A stretch of 41,036 nt of DNA, from contig JAQVYX010000007.1 in the NCBI GenBank assembly GCA_029004715.1, forward strand, positions 1-41,036, read 5' to 3'. This document shows, piece after piece, positions 7,494-17,123 of the stretch. This DNA is from Acidaminococcaceae bacterium. Its GTDB lineage: Bacteria; Bacillota; Negativicutes; Acidaminococcales; Acidaminococcaceae. Within the stretch, counting starts at the first letter, position 1. Each line of letters opens with the position of its first letter. The position numbers and the translations under genes are program-made. The notes under the pieces were generated by a model. The model saw only the letters and a list, made by a program, of their open reading frames with translations, searched no databases and was not told the origin of the DNA.

Positions 7494-9299
7494 ATGTCGC
7501 AAGAAGCAATTAGAAATTTTTCCATTATTGCCCATATTGATCATGGTAAGTCTACTTTGGCCGATCGTTTGATTGAAACTACGGGGACCTTGTCTAAGCG
7601 TGAGATGGAAGAACAAATTTTAGATTCCCTTGATTTAGAAAGAGAACGGGGCATTACTATTAAGGCTCAAGCGGTAAGGCTGGAGTATAAGGCAAAAGAT
7701 GGCAGTAAATATATGCTAAATCTAATAGATACCCCCGGCCATGTAGACTTCACTTATGAGGTATCTAGGGCTCTACAGGCTTGCGAGGGAGCTCTTTTAG
7801 TTATCGATGCTACACAAGGTATTGAGGCTCAAACTTTGGCAAATGTGTATTTAGCTATGGAACATGATTTGGCAATCATACCTGTTATTAATAAGGTGGA
7901 TTTGCCTAGTGCTGATCCTGAGAGAGTTAAACATGAAATAGAAGAAATTCTCGGAATAGATGCATCAGAAGCTATTTTGTGCAGCGCCAAAACAGGACTT
8001 GGCATTGATGATGTGCTAGAAGCAATAGTACAAAGAATACCGGCTCCTACAGGCGATAATGCCAAGCCTTTACAAGCCTTAGTGTTTGACTCGAAGTTTG
8101 ACGCTTATAAGGGGGTAGTACTCTATGTTCGTGTCATAAATGGCAACCTTCGTAAGGGTATGCGCATTAAAATGATGGCTACAGAAAAAGTGTTTGAAGT
8201 TACAGAAGTAGGGTGTTTTATACCTAAACCAGTTGCTATAGATGTTTTAGAGGAAGGACAAGTAGGATTTATTGCTGCCGGTATTAAAAACGTGCGTGAT
8301 GCACGTGTAGGAGATACGGTAACAAATAATGACAATCCTGCAGCGATTCCTTTGCCAGGCTACCGAAAAGCAACACCCATGGTTTATTGTGGCCTTTACC
8401 CTTTAGATAATTCTGATTATGGTGATTTGCGTGACGCATTGGAAAAACTACAATTAAATGATGCTTCTTTGGTTTTTGAACCGGAAACGTCAGTGGCTTT
8501 AGGATTCGGTTTCCGTTGTGGTTTCTTGGGATTATTACATATGGATGTTATGAAAGAACGTTTGGAAAGAGAATATAATCTATCACTTTTGACTACGGCA
8601 CCCAACGTTATATATGAAGTGTTTCTTACTAATGGCACAGTGGAAATGATAGATAACCCTTCGCTTTTCCCTGATCCTACGGTTATTGATCATGTAGAGG
8701 AACCTTTTGTAAATGCTACTATTATCGTCCCTAAAGATTATGTGGGAGCGGTAATGGAACTTTCGCAAGAAAAACGTGGCGAGTATGATAACATGACATA
8801 TTTGGACGAGACTAGAGTCATGATTCACTATGCGTTACCACTAAGTGAGATTATTTATGATTATTTTGATAAACTAAAATCCTGTTCGCGCGGCTATGCT
8901 TCACTAGATTATGAATTGCACGGCTACAGGCCTTCAAATTTGGTCAAGGTGGATATTCTTTTAAATGGTGAACCGGTGGATGCACTATCGGCTATAGTAC
9001 ATAAAGAAAGAGCAACCTATCGCGGACGACAGTTAGTGGAAAAATTGCGCAGCCTTATTCCTAGGCAAATGTTTGAAATACCGGTACAGGCTGCCATTGG
9101 CAATAAAGTTATTGCCAGAGAAACAGTCAGTGCTATGCGCAAGGATGTCTTGGCTAAGTGTTACGGCGGAGATATTTCTCGTAAACATAAATTGCTGGAG
9201 AAGCAAAAAGAAGGTAAAAAGCGTATGAAGCAAGTGGGAACAGTTGAGTTACCACAGGAAGCGTTTATGGCTATATTAAAAATGGATGACAGTAAATAG
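7494..9299 (+). CDS. lepA: Elongation factor 4 (translation GTPase LepA)
   Basis: A 601-residue translational GTPase acting on ribosomes (back-translocation or initiation/assembly roles proposed). The G-domain motifs are complete: [10 protein letters not shown] (about 13-22), [16 protein letters not shown] and NKVDLP. Domains II and III, the EF-G-like domain and the LepA-specific C-terminal domain ([20 protein letters not shown]) follow. Length is normal for LepA. hemW lies 34 nt downstream, so the two are probably cotranscribed. Confidence 0.97.
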   Translation: MSQEAIRNFSIIAHIDHGKSTLADRLIETTGTLSKREMEEQILDSLDLERERGITIKAQAVRLEYKAKDGSKYMLNLIDTPGHVDFTYEVSRALQACEGALLVIDATQGIEAQTLANVYLAMEHDLAIIPVINKVDLPSADPERVKHEIEEILGIDASEAILCSAKTGLGIDDVLEAIVQRIPAPTGDNAKPLQALVFDSKFDAYKGVVLYVRVINGNLRKGMRIKMMATEKVFEVTEVGCFIPKPVAIDVLEEGQVGFIAAGIKNVRDARVGDTVTNNDNPAAIPLPGYRKATPMVYCGLYPLDNSDYGDLRDALEKLQLNDASLVFEPETSVALGFGFRCGFLGLLHMDVMKERLEREYNLSLLTTAPNVIYEVFLTNGTVEMIDNPSLFPDPTVIDHVEEPFVNATIIVPKDYVGAVMELSQEKRGEYDNMTYLDETRVMIHYALPLSEIIYDYFDKLKSCSRGYASLDYELHGYRPSNLVKVDILLNGEPVDALSAIVHKERATYRGRQLVEKLRSLIPRQMFEIPVQAAIGNKVIARETVSAMRKDVLAKCYGGDISRKHKLLEKQKEGKKRMKQVGTVELPQEAFMAILKMDDSK

Positions 9300-9333
9300 A
9301 GATAATTTAAGCATCTAAAAATGAGGTTGTACC

Positions 9334-10470
9334 GTGAATAAGTGGGAACAAATTCAAGGGATATATGTGCATATCCCTTTTTGCTTGCAAAAATGCCTAT
9401 ATTGTGATTTTGCCTCTTTTGCCCAAAAAAGCGACAAGACTATGGCAAAATATACGGATAAAATTTGTGGCGAAATTAACCAACATATTTCGGATATGTA
9501 TATTAATCCACAAGCAACGATTTATTTTGGTGGAGGTACTCCCAGCGTATTGCCCATAAAATACATAGAAAAAATAGTAGCGGCTTTAAAAAACAAAGGT
9601 TTGTGGCAAAAACCAACAGAGGTTACTATTGAAGCTAACCCCGGAACGATTTCTGCAGAAAGCTTGCAAGCATATCGTCATATGGGGTTTAATCGCATTA
9701 GTTTTGGCATACAATCTATGCAAGACTCTGAACTTAAAGCCATGGGGCGTATACATACGGCACGAGAAGCTCTAGCTGCTATAGAAATGGCAAGGTCAGC
9801 TGAGTTTACTCATATCAGCGTAGACTTAATTTATGGATATCCTGGTCAAACAATTAAATCAGTTACGAATTCGTTAGAAACCATAGTAAAACAGGGAATA
9901 AAACATTTGTCGGTCTATGGACTGGTAGTTGAAGAAGATACCCCTCTGCAAAAAAAAGTTGAGACAGGGGAATTATTGCTGCCGGGCGAAGATGATAGCG
10001 GCGATATGTATGATTTTATTGAAAAATATTTAATACAGCAACAATACAGACGTTATGAAATATCTAACTATGCTCTGGAAGGTGAAGAATCCAAACATTA
10101 TTTATTGTATTGGCAATATTTGCCTTATTTGGGATTCGGTGTATCAGCTTGCTCTTTTAATGGTAAAGAGAGAAAAACCAATCCTTATACTATAGAAGGC
10201 TATTTAAATGAAGCGGAGCCATTAATAGAAAAATTATCACCTGCTGATACTTTGGCGGAGTATATTTTCATGGGGTTACGCACAAGTCAAGGTATAAATT
10301 TGGAAATAGCTTGTAAACGGTTTAATGTTGATATAAAAAAACGCTATGAGCAAGAAATTAAAGAGTGCCAAAGTAAAGGCCTTTTGCAGGTTGATGCTGG
10401 CGAAACTTCTTTTAGTCTCACTGAATTTGGTATGAAATTTGGTAACCAGGTATTTGAAAAATTTTTGTAA
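9334..10470 (+). CDS. hemW: Radical SAM heme chaperone HemW
   Basis: A 378-residue protein of the HemN-like radical SAM family. The iron-sulfur motif is C17-x3-C21-x2-C24 within HIPFCLQKCLYCDF, followed by FGGGTPS (SAM binding) and a C-terminal HemN domain (about 290-370). HemW proteins bind heme and are thought to insert it into respiratory enzymes; they lack coproporphyrinogen oxidase activity. The start is GTG, with GAGG 7 nt upstream. It lies between lepA and hrcA, the usual Firmicute position, which supports HemW over HemN. Confidence 0.92.
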   Translation: MNKWEQIQGIYVHIPFCLQKCLYCDFASFAQKSDKTMAKYTDKICGEINQHISDMYINPQATIYFGGGTPSVLPIKYIEKIVAALKNKGLWQKPTEVTIEANPGTISAESLQAYRHMGFNRISFGIQSMQDSELKAMGRIHTAREALAAIEMARSAEFTHISVDLIYGYPGQTIKSVTNSLETIVKQGIKHLSVYGLVVEEDTPLQKKVETGELLLPGEDDSGDMYDFIEKYLIQQQYRRYEISNYALEGEESKHYLLYWQYLPYLGFGVSACSFNGKERKTNPYTIEGYLNEAEPLIEKLSPADTLAEYIFMGLRTSQGINLEIACKRFNVDIKKRYEQEIKECQSKGLLQVDAGETSFSLTEFGMKFGNQVFEKFL

Positions 10471-10486
10471 AAACCCCTAGAAAGTA

Positions 10487-10515
10487 TTGACAACCATTCA
10501 AAGAAGGAGTATCTT
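10487..10515 (+). promoter_or_regulatory. Sigma-A promoter of the heat-shock operon
   Basis: TTGACA (10487-10492), 17-nt spacer, TATCTT (10510-10515), immediately upstream of the CIRCE operator, so HrcA binding would block the transcription start region. Confidence 0.75.
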
Positions 10516-10527
10516 TATATCAGGGTG

Positions 10528-10554
10528 TTAGCACTCTTCACCATAGAGTGCTAA
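10528..10554. promoter_or_regulatory. CIRCE operator (HrcA binding site)
   Basis: TTAGCACTC-N9-GAGTGCTAA, an exact match to the CIRCE consensus. It places hrcA-grpE-dnaK-dnaJ under HrcA repression, relieved on heat shock. Confidence 0.97.
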
Positions 10555-10580
10555 CAATAACCGGTAAGGAGGTTGCAATA

Positions 10581-11609
10581 ATGTTGACAGATAGAAAAAA
10601 GAAAATTCTACAAATTGTCATAGAAGACTATATTGCTACAGCTGAACCGGTTGGTTCGCGCACTATTGCGCGCAAATATGATTTGGGAATTAGTCCAGCA
10701 ACAATTCGCAATGAAATGAGTGACTTGGAGCTCTTAGGATTTTTAGAGCAACCTCATACTTCAGCTGGGCGTGTGCCTTCGGCGCAGGCTTATAGATTCT
10801 ATGTGGATTCGATGATTTCTCCCGGGGCCTTGACTGATAATGACCGTGCTCTTATAGATGGTTGGTATCGTGAAAGGGTTCGCAGTATTGATGATATTTT
10901 CCAATCTACAGCCAAAATTTTATCGAGAATGAGTAAGAATGTTTCTATGGTTTTGACTAATAGAGATAGTAGCAGTTGTTTTTCGTATATGCGCTTTTTG
11001 CCACTTGATCGTAATCGAGCGATTCTTTGTTTGATTACTGATGATGGTAATATTGATAATTGTTTAGTTGAAGTTCCACTAGGTATGAAACAGGAAGAGT
11101 TGGATTATTTAGCCCAGCGTATTAGCAACAAACTTCATGGAATGAAACTTAGCGATATTAAGGAAAATATGTTAGAAGAGCTATATGTAGATTTGTCAGG
11201 TGACAAAATGTTGTTTACCTCTTTGCTTAAGGCTGTACAACAAATGAGTGCCGGACAACAAGAACAGAAAATGTTTCTAGGAGGAACAAAACAATTATTT
11301 AATCAACCGGAATTTAGAGATGCAGAACGTATAAAAGACCTTTTAGGTGTTTTAGAAGAAGAAAAAGTATTAAAAGATATGTTGAACGCAGGAACAGATT
11401 CCGGATTGCGCATTACTATAGGCAGTGAAAATAAGTTTACGAGTATTCAAGATTGTAGTATGGTTCAAGCTACTTACCGTTTAAATGGGCAGGTAGTCGG
11501 CACCATGGCGGTTTTGGGACCTACTAGAATGGAGTATTGTAAGGTTATATCTGTTATGGATTACCTTCACAATTATCTGCAGGTAGTTTTCGATAAAGCA
11601 AAGACCTAA
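10581..11609 (+). CDS. hrcA: Heat-inducible transcription repressor HrcA
   Basis: A 342-residue repressor. The N-terminal winged helix (about residues 1-75) contains EPVGSRTIARKYDLGISPATIRNEMSDLE. The GAF-like and C-terminal dimerisation parts follow. I choose ATG 10581, which has TAAGGAGG 8 nt upstream, over an upstream in-frame ATG at 10548 that lies inside the CIRCE element. It binds the CIRCE site just upstream, so it is autoregulated; GroE usually assists its folding. Confidence 0.96.
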   Translation: MLTDRKKKILQIVIEDYIATAEPVGSRTIARKYDLGISPATIRNEMSDLELLGFLEQPHTSAGRVPSAQAYRFYVDSMISPGALTDNDRALIDGWYRERVRSIDDIFQSTAKILSRMSKNVSMVLTNRDSSSCFSYMRFLPLDRNRAILCLITDDGNIDNCLVEVPLGMKQEELDYLAQRISNKLHGMKLSDIKENMLEELYVDLSGDKMLFTSLLKAVQQMSAGQQEQKMFLGGTKQLFNQPEFRDAERIKDLLGVLEEEKVLKDMLNAGTDSGLRITIGSENKFTSIQDCSMVQATYRLNGQVVGTMAVLGPTRMEYCKVISVMDYLHNYLQVVFDKAKT

Positions 11610-11629
11610 AGAAACGAGGAGGAACAACA

Positions 11630-12205
11630 GTGCAGAACAAAGAACATGATGACGTCAAGAAAGAGATTTCTACAGAGGAATTGGTAGCAGAAGAAGCAGT
11701 AACCCCTGATGATACTGCTAAGTCTCAAGAAGAAACAAGTGCTGAGGCCCCGCCGCAAGTGGACGAAAGAGATGTAAAAATTGAAGACTTACAAAACAAG
11801 TTATTGCGGTTACAAGCAGATTTTGACAATTCACGACGTCGCAATAATGAAGAACAAACACAATTAGCTGGGTTTGTTACAGTTAGTGTAGTAAACAAAT
11901 TCTTAAAGGTTTTAGATAATTTTGAACGTGCAGAGGCTAGCATAGAAAAGTCGCCTGACAGTGAAACCATTAGAATTGGTTTGGAAAAAATTCATAAGCA
12001 GTTCGAACAAGCTTTAAAGGAATTAAATGTTGTAGAAATACCGTCTCAAGGTGAAAAGTTTAATCCTGAATTCCATGAGGCTATTATGCGAACAGAAAAT
12101 TCGGAGCTACCTGAAGACACTATTGATATGGTTTTAGAAAAAGGGTACAAGATTAATGAACGTATAGTGCGTCATAGTAAAGTTAGAGTCGTAACCAAAG
12201 CTTAG
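11630..12205 (+). CDS. grpE: Nucleotide exchange factor GrpE
   Basis: A 191-residue cochaperone that releases ADP from DnaK. There is an acidic, disordered N-terminus (about 1-45), a long coiled-coil helix (DLQNKLLRLQADFDNSRRR), and the C-terminal beta-domain ending with the family hallmark NPEFHEAIMR and VLEKGYKINERIVRHSKVRV. The start is GTG behind GAGGAGG. The gene is 20 nt from hrcA. Confidence 0.95.
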   Translation: MQNKEHDDVKKEISTEELVAEEAVTPDDTAKSQEETSAEAPPQVDERDVKIEDLQNKLLRLQADFDNSRRRNNEEQTQLAGFVTVSVVNKFLKVLDNFERAEASIEKSPDSETIRIGLEKIHKQFEQALKELNVVEIPSQGEKFNPEFHEAIMRTENSELPEDTIDMVLEKGYKINERIVRHSKVRVVTKA

Positions 12206-12211
12206 CAGATC

Positions 12212-12233
12212 ATCTCGCAGTTGCGAGATTTTC
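12212..12233 (+). terminator. Small hairpin between grpE and dnaK (attenuator or processing site)
   Basis: ATCTCGC (12212-12218) / GCGAGAT (12223-12229) with loop AGTT, then TTTTC. It is a weak terminator-like stem inside the operon. It could reduce read-through or protect the 5' end of a processed dnaK mRNA; which of these cannot be told from sequence. Confidence 0.5.
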
Positions 12234-12275
12234 AAATAAATTAAAATTAAACATAATGATTGGGAGGAATTTAAA

Positions 12276-14114
12276 ATGTCTAAAATAATTGGTATTGATT
12301 TAGGTACAACAAATTCTGTTGTTGCAGTAATGGAAGGTGGGGAACCTACTGTTATTTCCACACAGGAGGGTGGTCGTTTGACTCCGTCTGTAGTAGGTTT
12401 TAGTAAGAGTGGAGAACGTTTAGTTGGTCAATTGGCTAAACGTCAAGCAATTTCTAATCCGGATAGAACAATAAGTTCTATTAAACGTCATATGGGAACT
12501 GATTTTAAAGTAGCTATTGATGACAAAAAATATTCCCCGGAAGAAATTTCTGCTATGATTTTGCAAAAAATGAAAGGTGATGCTGAAAAATATTTAGGAG
12601 AGACGGTAACACAAGCTGTTATTACCGTTCCTGCATATTTTAGTGATAGTCAACGCCAAGCAACAAAAGATGCTGGCAAGATTGCAGGCTTAGATGTTTT
12701 GCGTATTATTAATGAGCCTACAGCCGCAGCCCTTGCTTATGGTATTGATAAAACAGATGATCATATCGTCCTTGTTTATGATTTAGGCGGAGGCACTTTT
12801 GATGTGTCTATTTTGGAAATGGGTGACGGCGTGTTTGAAGTAAAAGCTACCAATGGTGATACTCATTTGGGTGGCGATGACTTTGATGAACGTATTATGA
12901 AATGGATGACTGATGAATTCAAAAAAAATACCGGCATAGATTTAACTCCTGATAAGATGGCTATGCAACGTATTCGTGAAGCTGCTGAAAAAGCCAAAAT
13001 AGAATTGTCTAACATGTTGACTACTAATATCAACTTACCGTTTATTACGGCAGGGGCTGATGGTCCTCAACATTTAGATATGGATTTAACTCGTGCAAAA
13101 TTTGAAGAAATGACTGCTGATTTGGTAGAAAGAACTGTTGTACCTACGAGAAAAGCATTAGCTGATGCAAAACTAGAACCTAAGGATATTGCAAAAGTGT
13201 TACTTGTTGGTGGTTCTTCTAGAATTCCGGCTGTCCAAGAGGCTATTAAAAAGGTATTGGGTAAAGATCCAGCTCATGGTGTAAACCCTGATGAATGTGT
13301 AGCAGTTGGCGCAGCTATTCAAGCAGGCGTTTTAGCCGGCGATGTTAAAGATGTTTTGCTTCTTGATGTAACTCCATTGTCCTTAGGCATTGAAACGTTG
13401 GGCGGTGTATTTACAAAAATCATTGAGCGTAACACTACTATTCCTACTTCACGTAAACAAGTATTCTCTACAGCTGCTGACAATCAACCTGCCGTTGATA
13501 TTCATGTATTGCAAGGTGAACGCGAGATGGCTGCAGATAATAAAACACTTGGACGCTTTGAATTGGGTGGCATCCCAGCTGCCCCTCGTGGAGTACCTCA
13601 AGTAGAGGTTGCTTTTGATATTGATGCTAACGGTATTGTTAATGTTAGTGCCAAAGACCTAGGAACTGGTAAAGAGCAAAAAATCACTATTACTTCTTCC
13701 GGTAGCTTGAATAAAGATGAAGTTGAAAAGATGGTTAAAGAAGCGGAAGCCAATGCCGAAGCAGATAAGAAACGCAAAGAAGGCGTTGAAGTTCGCAACC
13801 AAGCTGATTCCCTATGCTACCAAGCTGAAAAGACTTGTAAAGATATGGAAGGCAAGGGCCATGAAGATTTAGTTAAGAAAGTACAAGATGCTTTGGCAAC
13901 TTTGAAGGAAACTTTGAAGGGCGAAGATAATGATAAAATTAAAGCTGATACTGAAGCTTTAACAAAACCTTTATACGAATTGTCAGCTGAATTATACAAA
14001 CAAACCGAGGCTGCAAAAAGTGCTAAGGGAGCTGAGGCAACTGAGGCCGAAAGCAAGAAAGATGCTGAAGATGTAGTAGATGCAGAAGTTGTAAATGAAA
14101 AAGATAAAAAATAA
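12276..14114 (+). CDS. dnaK: Molecular chaperone DnaK (Hsp70)
   Basis: A 612-residue ATP-dependent chaperone. Hsp70 signatures are present: [10 protein letters not shown] near the N-terminus, [14 protein letters not shown] (about 165-178) and [14 protein letters not shown] (about 307-320). The substrate-binding domain begins near residue 370, the helical lid follows, and the tail is acidic and ends in [13 protein letters not shown]. The N-terminal ATPase lobe lacks the roughly 24-residue insert found in E. coli DnaK, a known Firmicute/Actinobacteria indel. Shine-Dalgarno GGGAGG precedes the ATG. Confidence 0.98.
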   Translation: MSKIIGIDLGTTNSVVAVMEGGEPTVISTQEGGRLTPSVVGFSKSGERLVGQLAKRQAISNPDRTISSIKRHMGTDFKVAIDDKKYSPEEISAMILQKMKGDAEKYLGETVTQAVITVPAYFSDSQRQATKDAGKIAGLDVLRIINEPTAAALAYGIDKTDDHIVLVYDLGGGTFDVSILEMGDGVFEVKATNGDTHLGGDDFDERIMKWMTDEFKKNTGIDLTPDKMAMQRIREAAEKAKIELSNMLTTNINLPFITAGADGPQHLDMDLTRAKFEEMTADLVERTVVPTRKALADAKLEPKDIAKVLLVGGSSRIPAVQEAIKKVLGKDPAHGVNPDECVAVGAAIQAGVLAGDVKDVLLLDVTPLSLGIETLGGVFTKIIERNTTIPTSRKQVFSTAADNQPAVDIHVLQGEREMAADNKTLGRFELGGIPAAPRGVPQVEVAFDIDANGIVNVSAKDLGTGKEQKITITSSGSLNKDEVEKMVKEAEANAEADKKRKEGVEVRNQADSLCYQAEKTCKDMEGKGHEDLVKKVQDALATLKETLKGEDNDKIKADTEALTKPLYELSAELYKQTEAAKSAKGAEATEAESKKDAEDVVDAEVVNEKDKK

Positions 14115-14140
14115 TTAAGATCAAGATATGTACTAATTTG

Positions 14141-14231
14141 CTTTACTAAACCTTGTGCTTTTATAGCAGGCTATACTTAACTAGTATGGTTTTGCTATGA
14201 AAGCCACGGTTTTTCCTGCATTTTAGTAAAG
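14141..14231. repeat. Nested palindromic element in the dnaK-dnaJ gap
   Basis: An outer inverted repeat CTTTACTAAA (14141-14150) / TTTAGTAAAG (14222-14231) encloses a second arm pair AAACC (14148-14152) / GGTTT (14208-14212). Inside is a long hairpin, 14157-14177 pairing with 14183-14204 over 21 bp with one bulge and a few G-U pairs, loop TAACT. A short T-run follows the inner structure. It may be a terminator/attenuator, an mRNA stability element or a small mobile palindrome. Confidence 0.6.
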
Positions 14232-14274
14232 ATATTGATTTGGAAAAAATTGTTTCAAATGGGATGGTGCTATT

Positions 14275-15423
14275 TTGGATAAGAGAGACTATTATGACGT
14301 GCTAGGAGTGGGTAAAACTGCTACGGCCGATGAAATAAAAAAAGCATATCGTAAGCTTGCACGTCAGTATCATCCTGATGTGAACAAGGACAACCCGGCT
14401 GCTGCTGAAAAGTTTAAAGAATGTTCTGAAGCCTATAGTGTTTTATCTGATGAACAAAAGCGTGCTTCTTATGATCAATATGGTCATGCTGCCTTTCAAA
14501 ATGGTGGTGGCGGTGCTCAAGGAAATCCTTTTGGTGGTGGGTTTGGCGGCTTTGGCGGGCAAGGTATGGATGATATTTTTGACATGTTCTTCAACGGACA
14601 AGGGCGTAGTGGGAGAAGCAGGGCTGACAATGGACCCCGTCCTGGAGCTGACTTGCGTATGGATTTAGAAATAAAATTTGAGGAAGCAGCTTTTGGTTGC
14701 GAAAAAGAAGTTAGCTTAAATCGCGAGGAAGAGTGCGAAACTTGCCATGGTAATGGTGCTGAACCTGGGAGCAAGGTAGAAACATGTAGTGAGTGTCACG
14801 GGACAGGTGAAGTCCGTGTTACTCAAAACACTATGTTTGGACAAATGGTTAACGTACGTCCTTGCCCACGTTGTCATGGCAAAGGGAAAATAATTAAAAC
14901 ACCATGTCACACTTGTCGTGGTACAGGTCGCGTAAAACGTAATAAAACTTTGACCGTTAAAATACCTGCTGGTGTAGACAGTGGTTCACGACTAAGAGTT
15001 TCCGGTGAAGGCGAAGCAGGAATTCGTGGTGGCGGCAAAGGAGATTTGTACGTTTACTTATATGTAAAACCGCATAAATTCTTTGAGCGTGATGGCACTA
15101 CTATTCATTGTGAGATACCAATAAATATTGTTCAAGCTAGCTTAGGGGCTGAAATAAAAGTCCCAACTTTGGAAGGCCAAGTTATTATGAAAGTTCCTGC
15201 CGGTACGCAACCTGGGAAAATTTTGCGCTTAAAAGGCAAAGGTGTTGCTAGCCTTAGAAATGGGGCTAAGGGAGATCAATTGGTACGTATTAAAGTTGTA
15301 ATTCCTACAAAACTTAGCGAAAAACAAAAAGATGCCTTGGAGAAATTCTCTGCTGTAGGCGGAGATGATATTAATCCGGAAGAAAAAGGTTTCTTGAAGA
15401 AGATTTCCGGCTTGTTTAAATAA
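14275..15423 (+). CDS. dnaJ: Chaperone protein DnaJ (Hsp40)
   Basis: A 382-residue type I Hsp40. The J domain (1-70) carries the HPD motif in [10 protein letters not shown] Gly/Phe-rich linker spans about 78-105. Four CxxCxGxG zinc repeats follow ([32 protein letters not shown]), then the C-terminal substrate-binding domains. The start is TTG, 7 nt after GGGATGG; the normal [13 protein letters not shown]-terminus fixes this choice. The 160-nt gap from dnaK contains a palindromic structure that could modulate its expression. Confidence 0.96.
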   Translation: MDKRDYYDVLGVGKTATADEIKKAYRKLARQYHPDVNKDNPAAAEKFKECSEAYSVLSDEQKRASYDQYGHAAFQNGGGGAQGNPFGGGFGGFGGQGMDDIFDMFFNGQGRSGRSRADNGPRPGADLRMDLEIKFEEAAFGCEKEVSLNREEECETCHGNGAEPGSKVETCSECHGTGEVRVTQNTMFGQMVNVRPCPRCHGKGKIIKTPCHTCRGTGRVKRNKTLTVKIPAGVDSGSRLRVSGEGEAGIRGGGKGDLYVYLYVKPHKFFERDGTTIHCEIPINIVQASLGAEIKVPTLEGQVIMKVPAGTQPGKILRLKGKGVASLRNGAKGDQLVRIKVVIPTKLSEKQKDALEKFSAVGGDDINPEEKGFLKKISGLFK

Positions 15424-15441
15424 CAGACAGGAGAAATGCTG

Positions 15442-16380
15442 ATGAAACAATGGGTTGAAGTGAAAGTGCAAGTAACACATGAGGCCGTAGAAGCAGTTGC
15501 CGATATATTTAATTCTTTAAGAGCAGGTGGGGTTGTCATTGATGACCCACTGCTCTTAAATCACTTACGGGATTCTAATATTTGGGAGTTTTGTGATATA
15601 CCGCGACAAGAGAATACTGAGTCAGTTGCAGTTACTACCTATTTACCTGACGATGAGGAACTTACCAAGCACATTACTGAGGTAGAAGAAAAAATAGCTG
15701 AAGTAGAAAACCGTATTGGCCACTGTCGTTTTGGTGTGACAAAATTCCGTAAACTTAAAGAGGAAGATTGGGCTAATGAATGGAAGCAATTTTTTCATAC
15801 TACTAAAGTCGGAGACAGGTTAGTTATTAAACCAACATGGGAAGAATATAGCCCTAGCGCTAAAGAAAAGGTCATTGTTATTGATCCTGGGATGGCTTTT
15901 GGTACTGGTACTCATCATACAACCAATATGTGTATGAAAAAGTTAGAACAAATAGTTACACCAGGAGCAACCGTATTTGATATTGGCTGTGGTAGTGGGA
16001 TATTGTCTATAGCGGCTGCACTTTTAGGCGCAGGTACATGTAAAGCGGTGGACATAGATTTGACAGCGGTAAAAGTTGCCAAGGAAAATGTGGCTCTAAA
16101 TGGTTTAAGTGATAAAATTTCCGTGCAGCATGGAGATTTATTGTGTGGTACTGAAGGCAAAGCCGATGTAATAATTGCCAATATTATTGCTGATGTGATT
16201 ATTATGCTCTTATCAGATATTCCTAAAAAATTAAAAGACGATGGGGTCTTTTTGGCTAGTGGAATTATCGATACTAGGGTAGATGAGGTTGTGCAAGCGG
16301 CGGCAAAAAATGGCATGAAAATAGTAAAAATAGATATGCAAGGCGGTTGGGCAGCTATTACTATGTGTAGGGAGGAATAA
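15442..16380 (+). CDS. prmA: Ribosomal protein L11 methyltransferase
   Basis: A 312-residue SAM-dependent enzyme that trimethylates L11. The N-terminal substrate-binding domain is followed by the class I methyltransferase fold with FDIGCGSGILSIAAALLGA (motif I) and DVIIANIIADVI (motif IV, an N-I-A/N-I variant typical of PrmA). The upstream ATG at 15436 is only 1-2 nt after AGGAGA, so the ATG at 15442 with 7-nt spacing is the better start. It is cotranscribed with dnaJ, as in many Firmicutes. Confidence 0.94.
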   Translation: MKQWVEVKVQVTHEAVEAVADIFNSLRAGGVVIDDPLLLNHLRDSNIWEFCDIPRQENTESVAVTTYLPDDEELTKHITEVEEKIAEVENRIGHCRFGVTKFRKLKEEDWANEWKQFFHTTKVGDRLVIKPTWEEYSPSAKEKVIVIDPGMAFGTGTHHTTNMCMKKLEQIVTPGATVFDIGCGSGILSIAAALLGAGTCKAVDIDLTAVKVAKENVALNGLSDKISVQHGDLLCGTEGKADVIIANIIADVIIMLLSDIPKKLKDDGVFLASGIIDTRVDEVVQAAAKNGMKIVKIDMQGGWAAITMCREE

Positions 16381-16382
16381 CT

Positions 16383-17120
16383 TTGCACAGATTTTTTTTA
16401 CCAATACCTTTCGCAGAGCAAATGCCAATAACGGGTAAAGATGCTTATCATATTATTAATGTACTGCGCATGCAAGTTGGACAGCAGTTACAAATCGTTA
16501 GCAACGACCAAGTAAGTGCTCTGATGGAAATCATAGCACTTAATGAAGCCGTTGTTTCTGTGCGTTTGGTGGAAAGGTTGCTAACAACTCACGAACCATC
16601 TGTTCGTATAATTTTAGCTCAAGGGTTACCTAAGGGCGATAAAATGGACTTTGTGGTGCAAAAAGCAGTGGAAATGGGCGTTAGTGAAATAATTCCTTTA
16701 AGTATGGATAATTGTGTAGTAAAGTTAGATGCAGTAAGAGCTAAGAAAAAAACTGAACGTTGGCAAAAAATTGTAGAAGAAGCGGCCAAACAAAGCAAGC
16801 GAGATATAGTGCCACAGGTTTCTTTACCTATGACACTTAAGCAACTTTTAACTAATAAACAAGATGTTTTGTTGAAGATAGTGGCTTATGAAGTCGAAGA
16901 CCGCAGAGGACTAAGAGAGCTTTTGCAAGCACAGGAAAACATAACGGAAATACTTTTGCTTATTGGACCGGAAGGTGGAATATCTAAAGAGGAATTTACT
17001 TTGGCAGAAGATAAAGGCATGCAGTCTGTTAGCTTGGGCAAAAGAATTTTGCGCACAGAAACAGCAGGACTCGCTACAGTAGCGGCTATTTTATACGAAA
17101 CAGGAGATTTCGGAGGTTAA
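16383..17120 (+). CDS. rsmE: 16S rRNA (uracil1498-N3)-methyltransferase
   Basis: A 245-residue SPOUT-class methyltransferase modifying U1498 of 16S rRNA. An N-terminal PUA-like part (about 1-70) is followed by the knotted C-terminal domain with LLIGPEGGISKEEF and LGKRILRTETAGLAT. The start is TTG, 2 nt after the prmA stop, with GGGAGGA 6-7 nt upstream. It is translationally close-coupled to prmA and mtaB. Confidence 0.95.
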   Translation: MHRFFLPIPFAEQMPITGKDAYHIINVLRMQVGQQLQIVSNDQVSALMEIIALNEAVVSVRLVERLLTTHEPSVRIILAQGLPKGDKMDFVVQKAVEMGVSEIIPLSMDNCVVKLDAVRAKKKTERWQKIVEEAAKQSKRDIVPQVSLPMTLKQLLTNKQDVLLKIVAYEVEDRRGLRELLQAQENITEILLLIGPEGGISKEEFTLAEDKGMQSVSLGKRILRTETAGLATVAAILYETGDFGG

Positions 17121-17123
17121 GTA

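Noticed and set aside
10334-10480. Possible separate gene or terminator between hemW and hrcA
   Set aside because: hemW runs to 10470 with a normal C-terminus. No convincing hairpin precedes the heat-shock promoter.
10548-10580. Upstream ATG for hrcA, giving 11 extra residues
   Set aside because: This start is inside the CIRCE half-site, and the ATG at 10581 has the proper Shine-Dalgarno sequence.
15915-16388. 157-codon ORF on the minus strand inside prmA
   Set aside because: It is a shadow of the clear prmA frame; the composition is low-complexity Ser/Ile/Ala and there is no ribosome-binding site.
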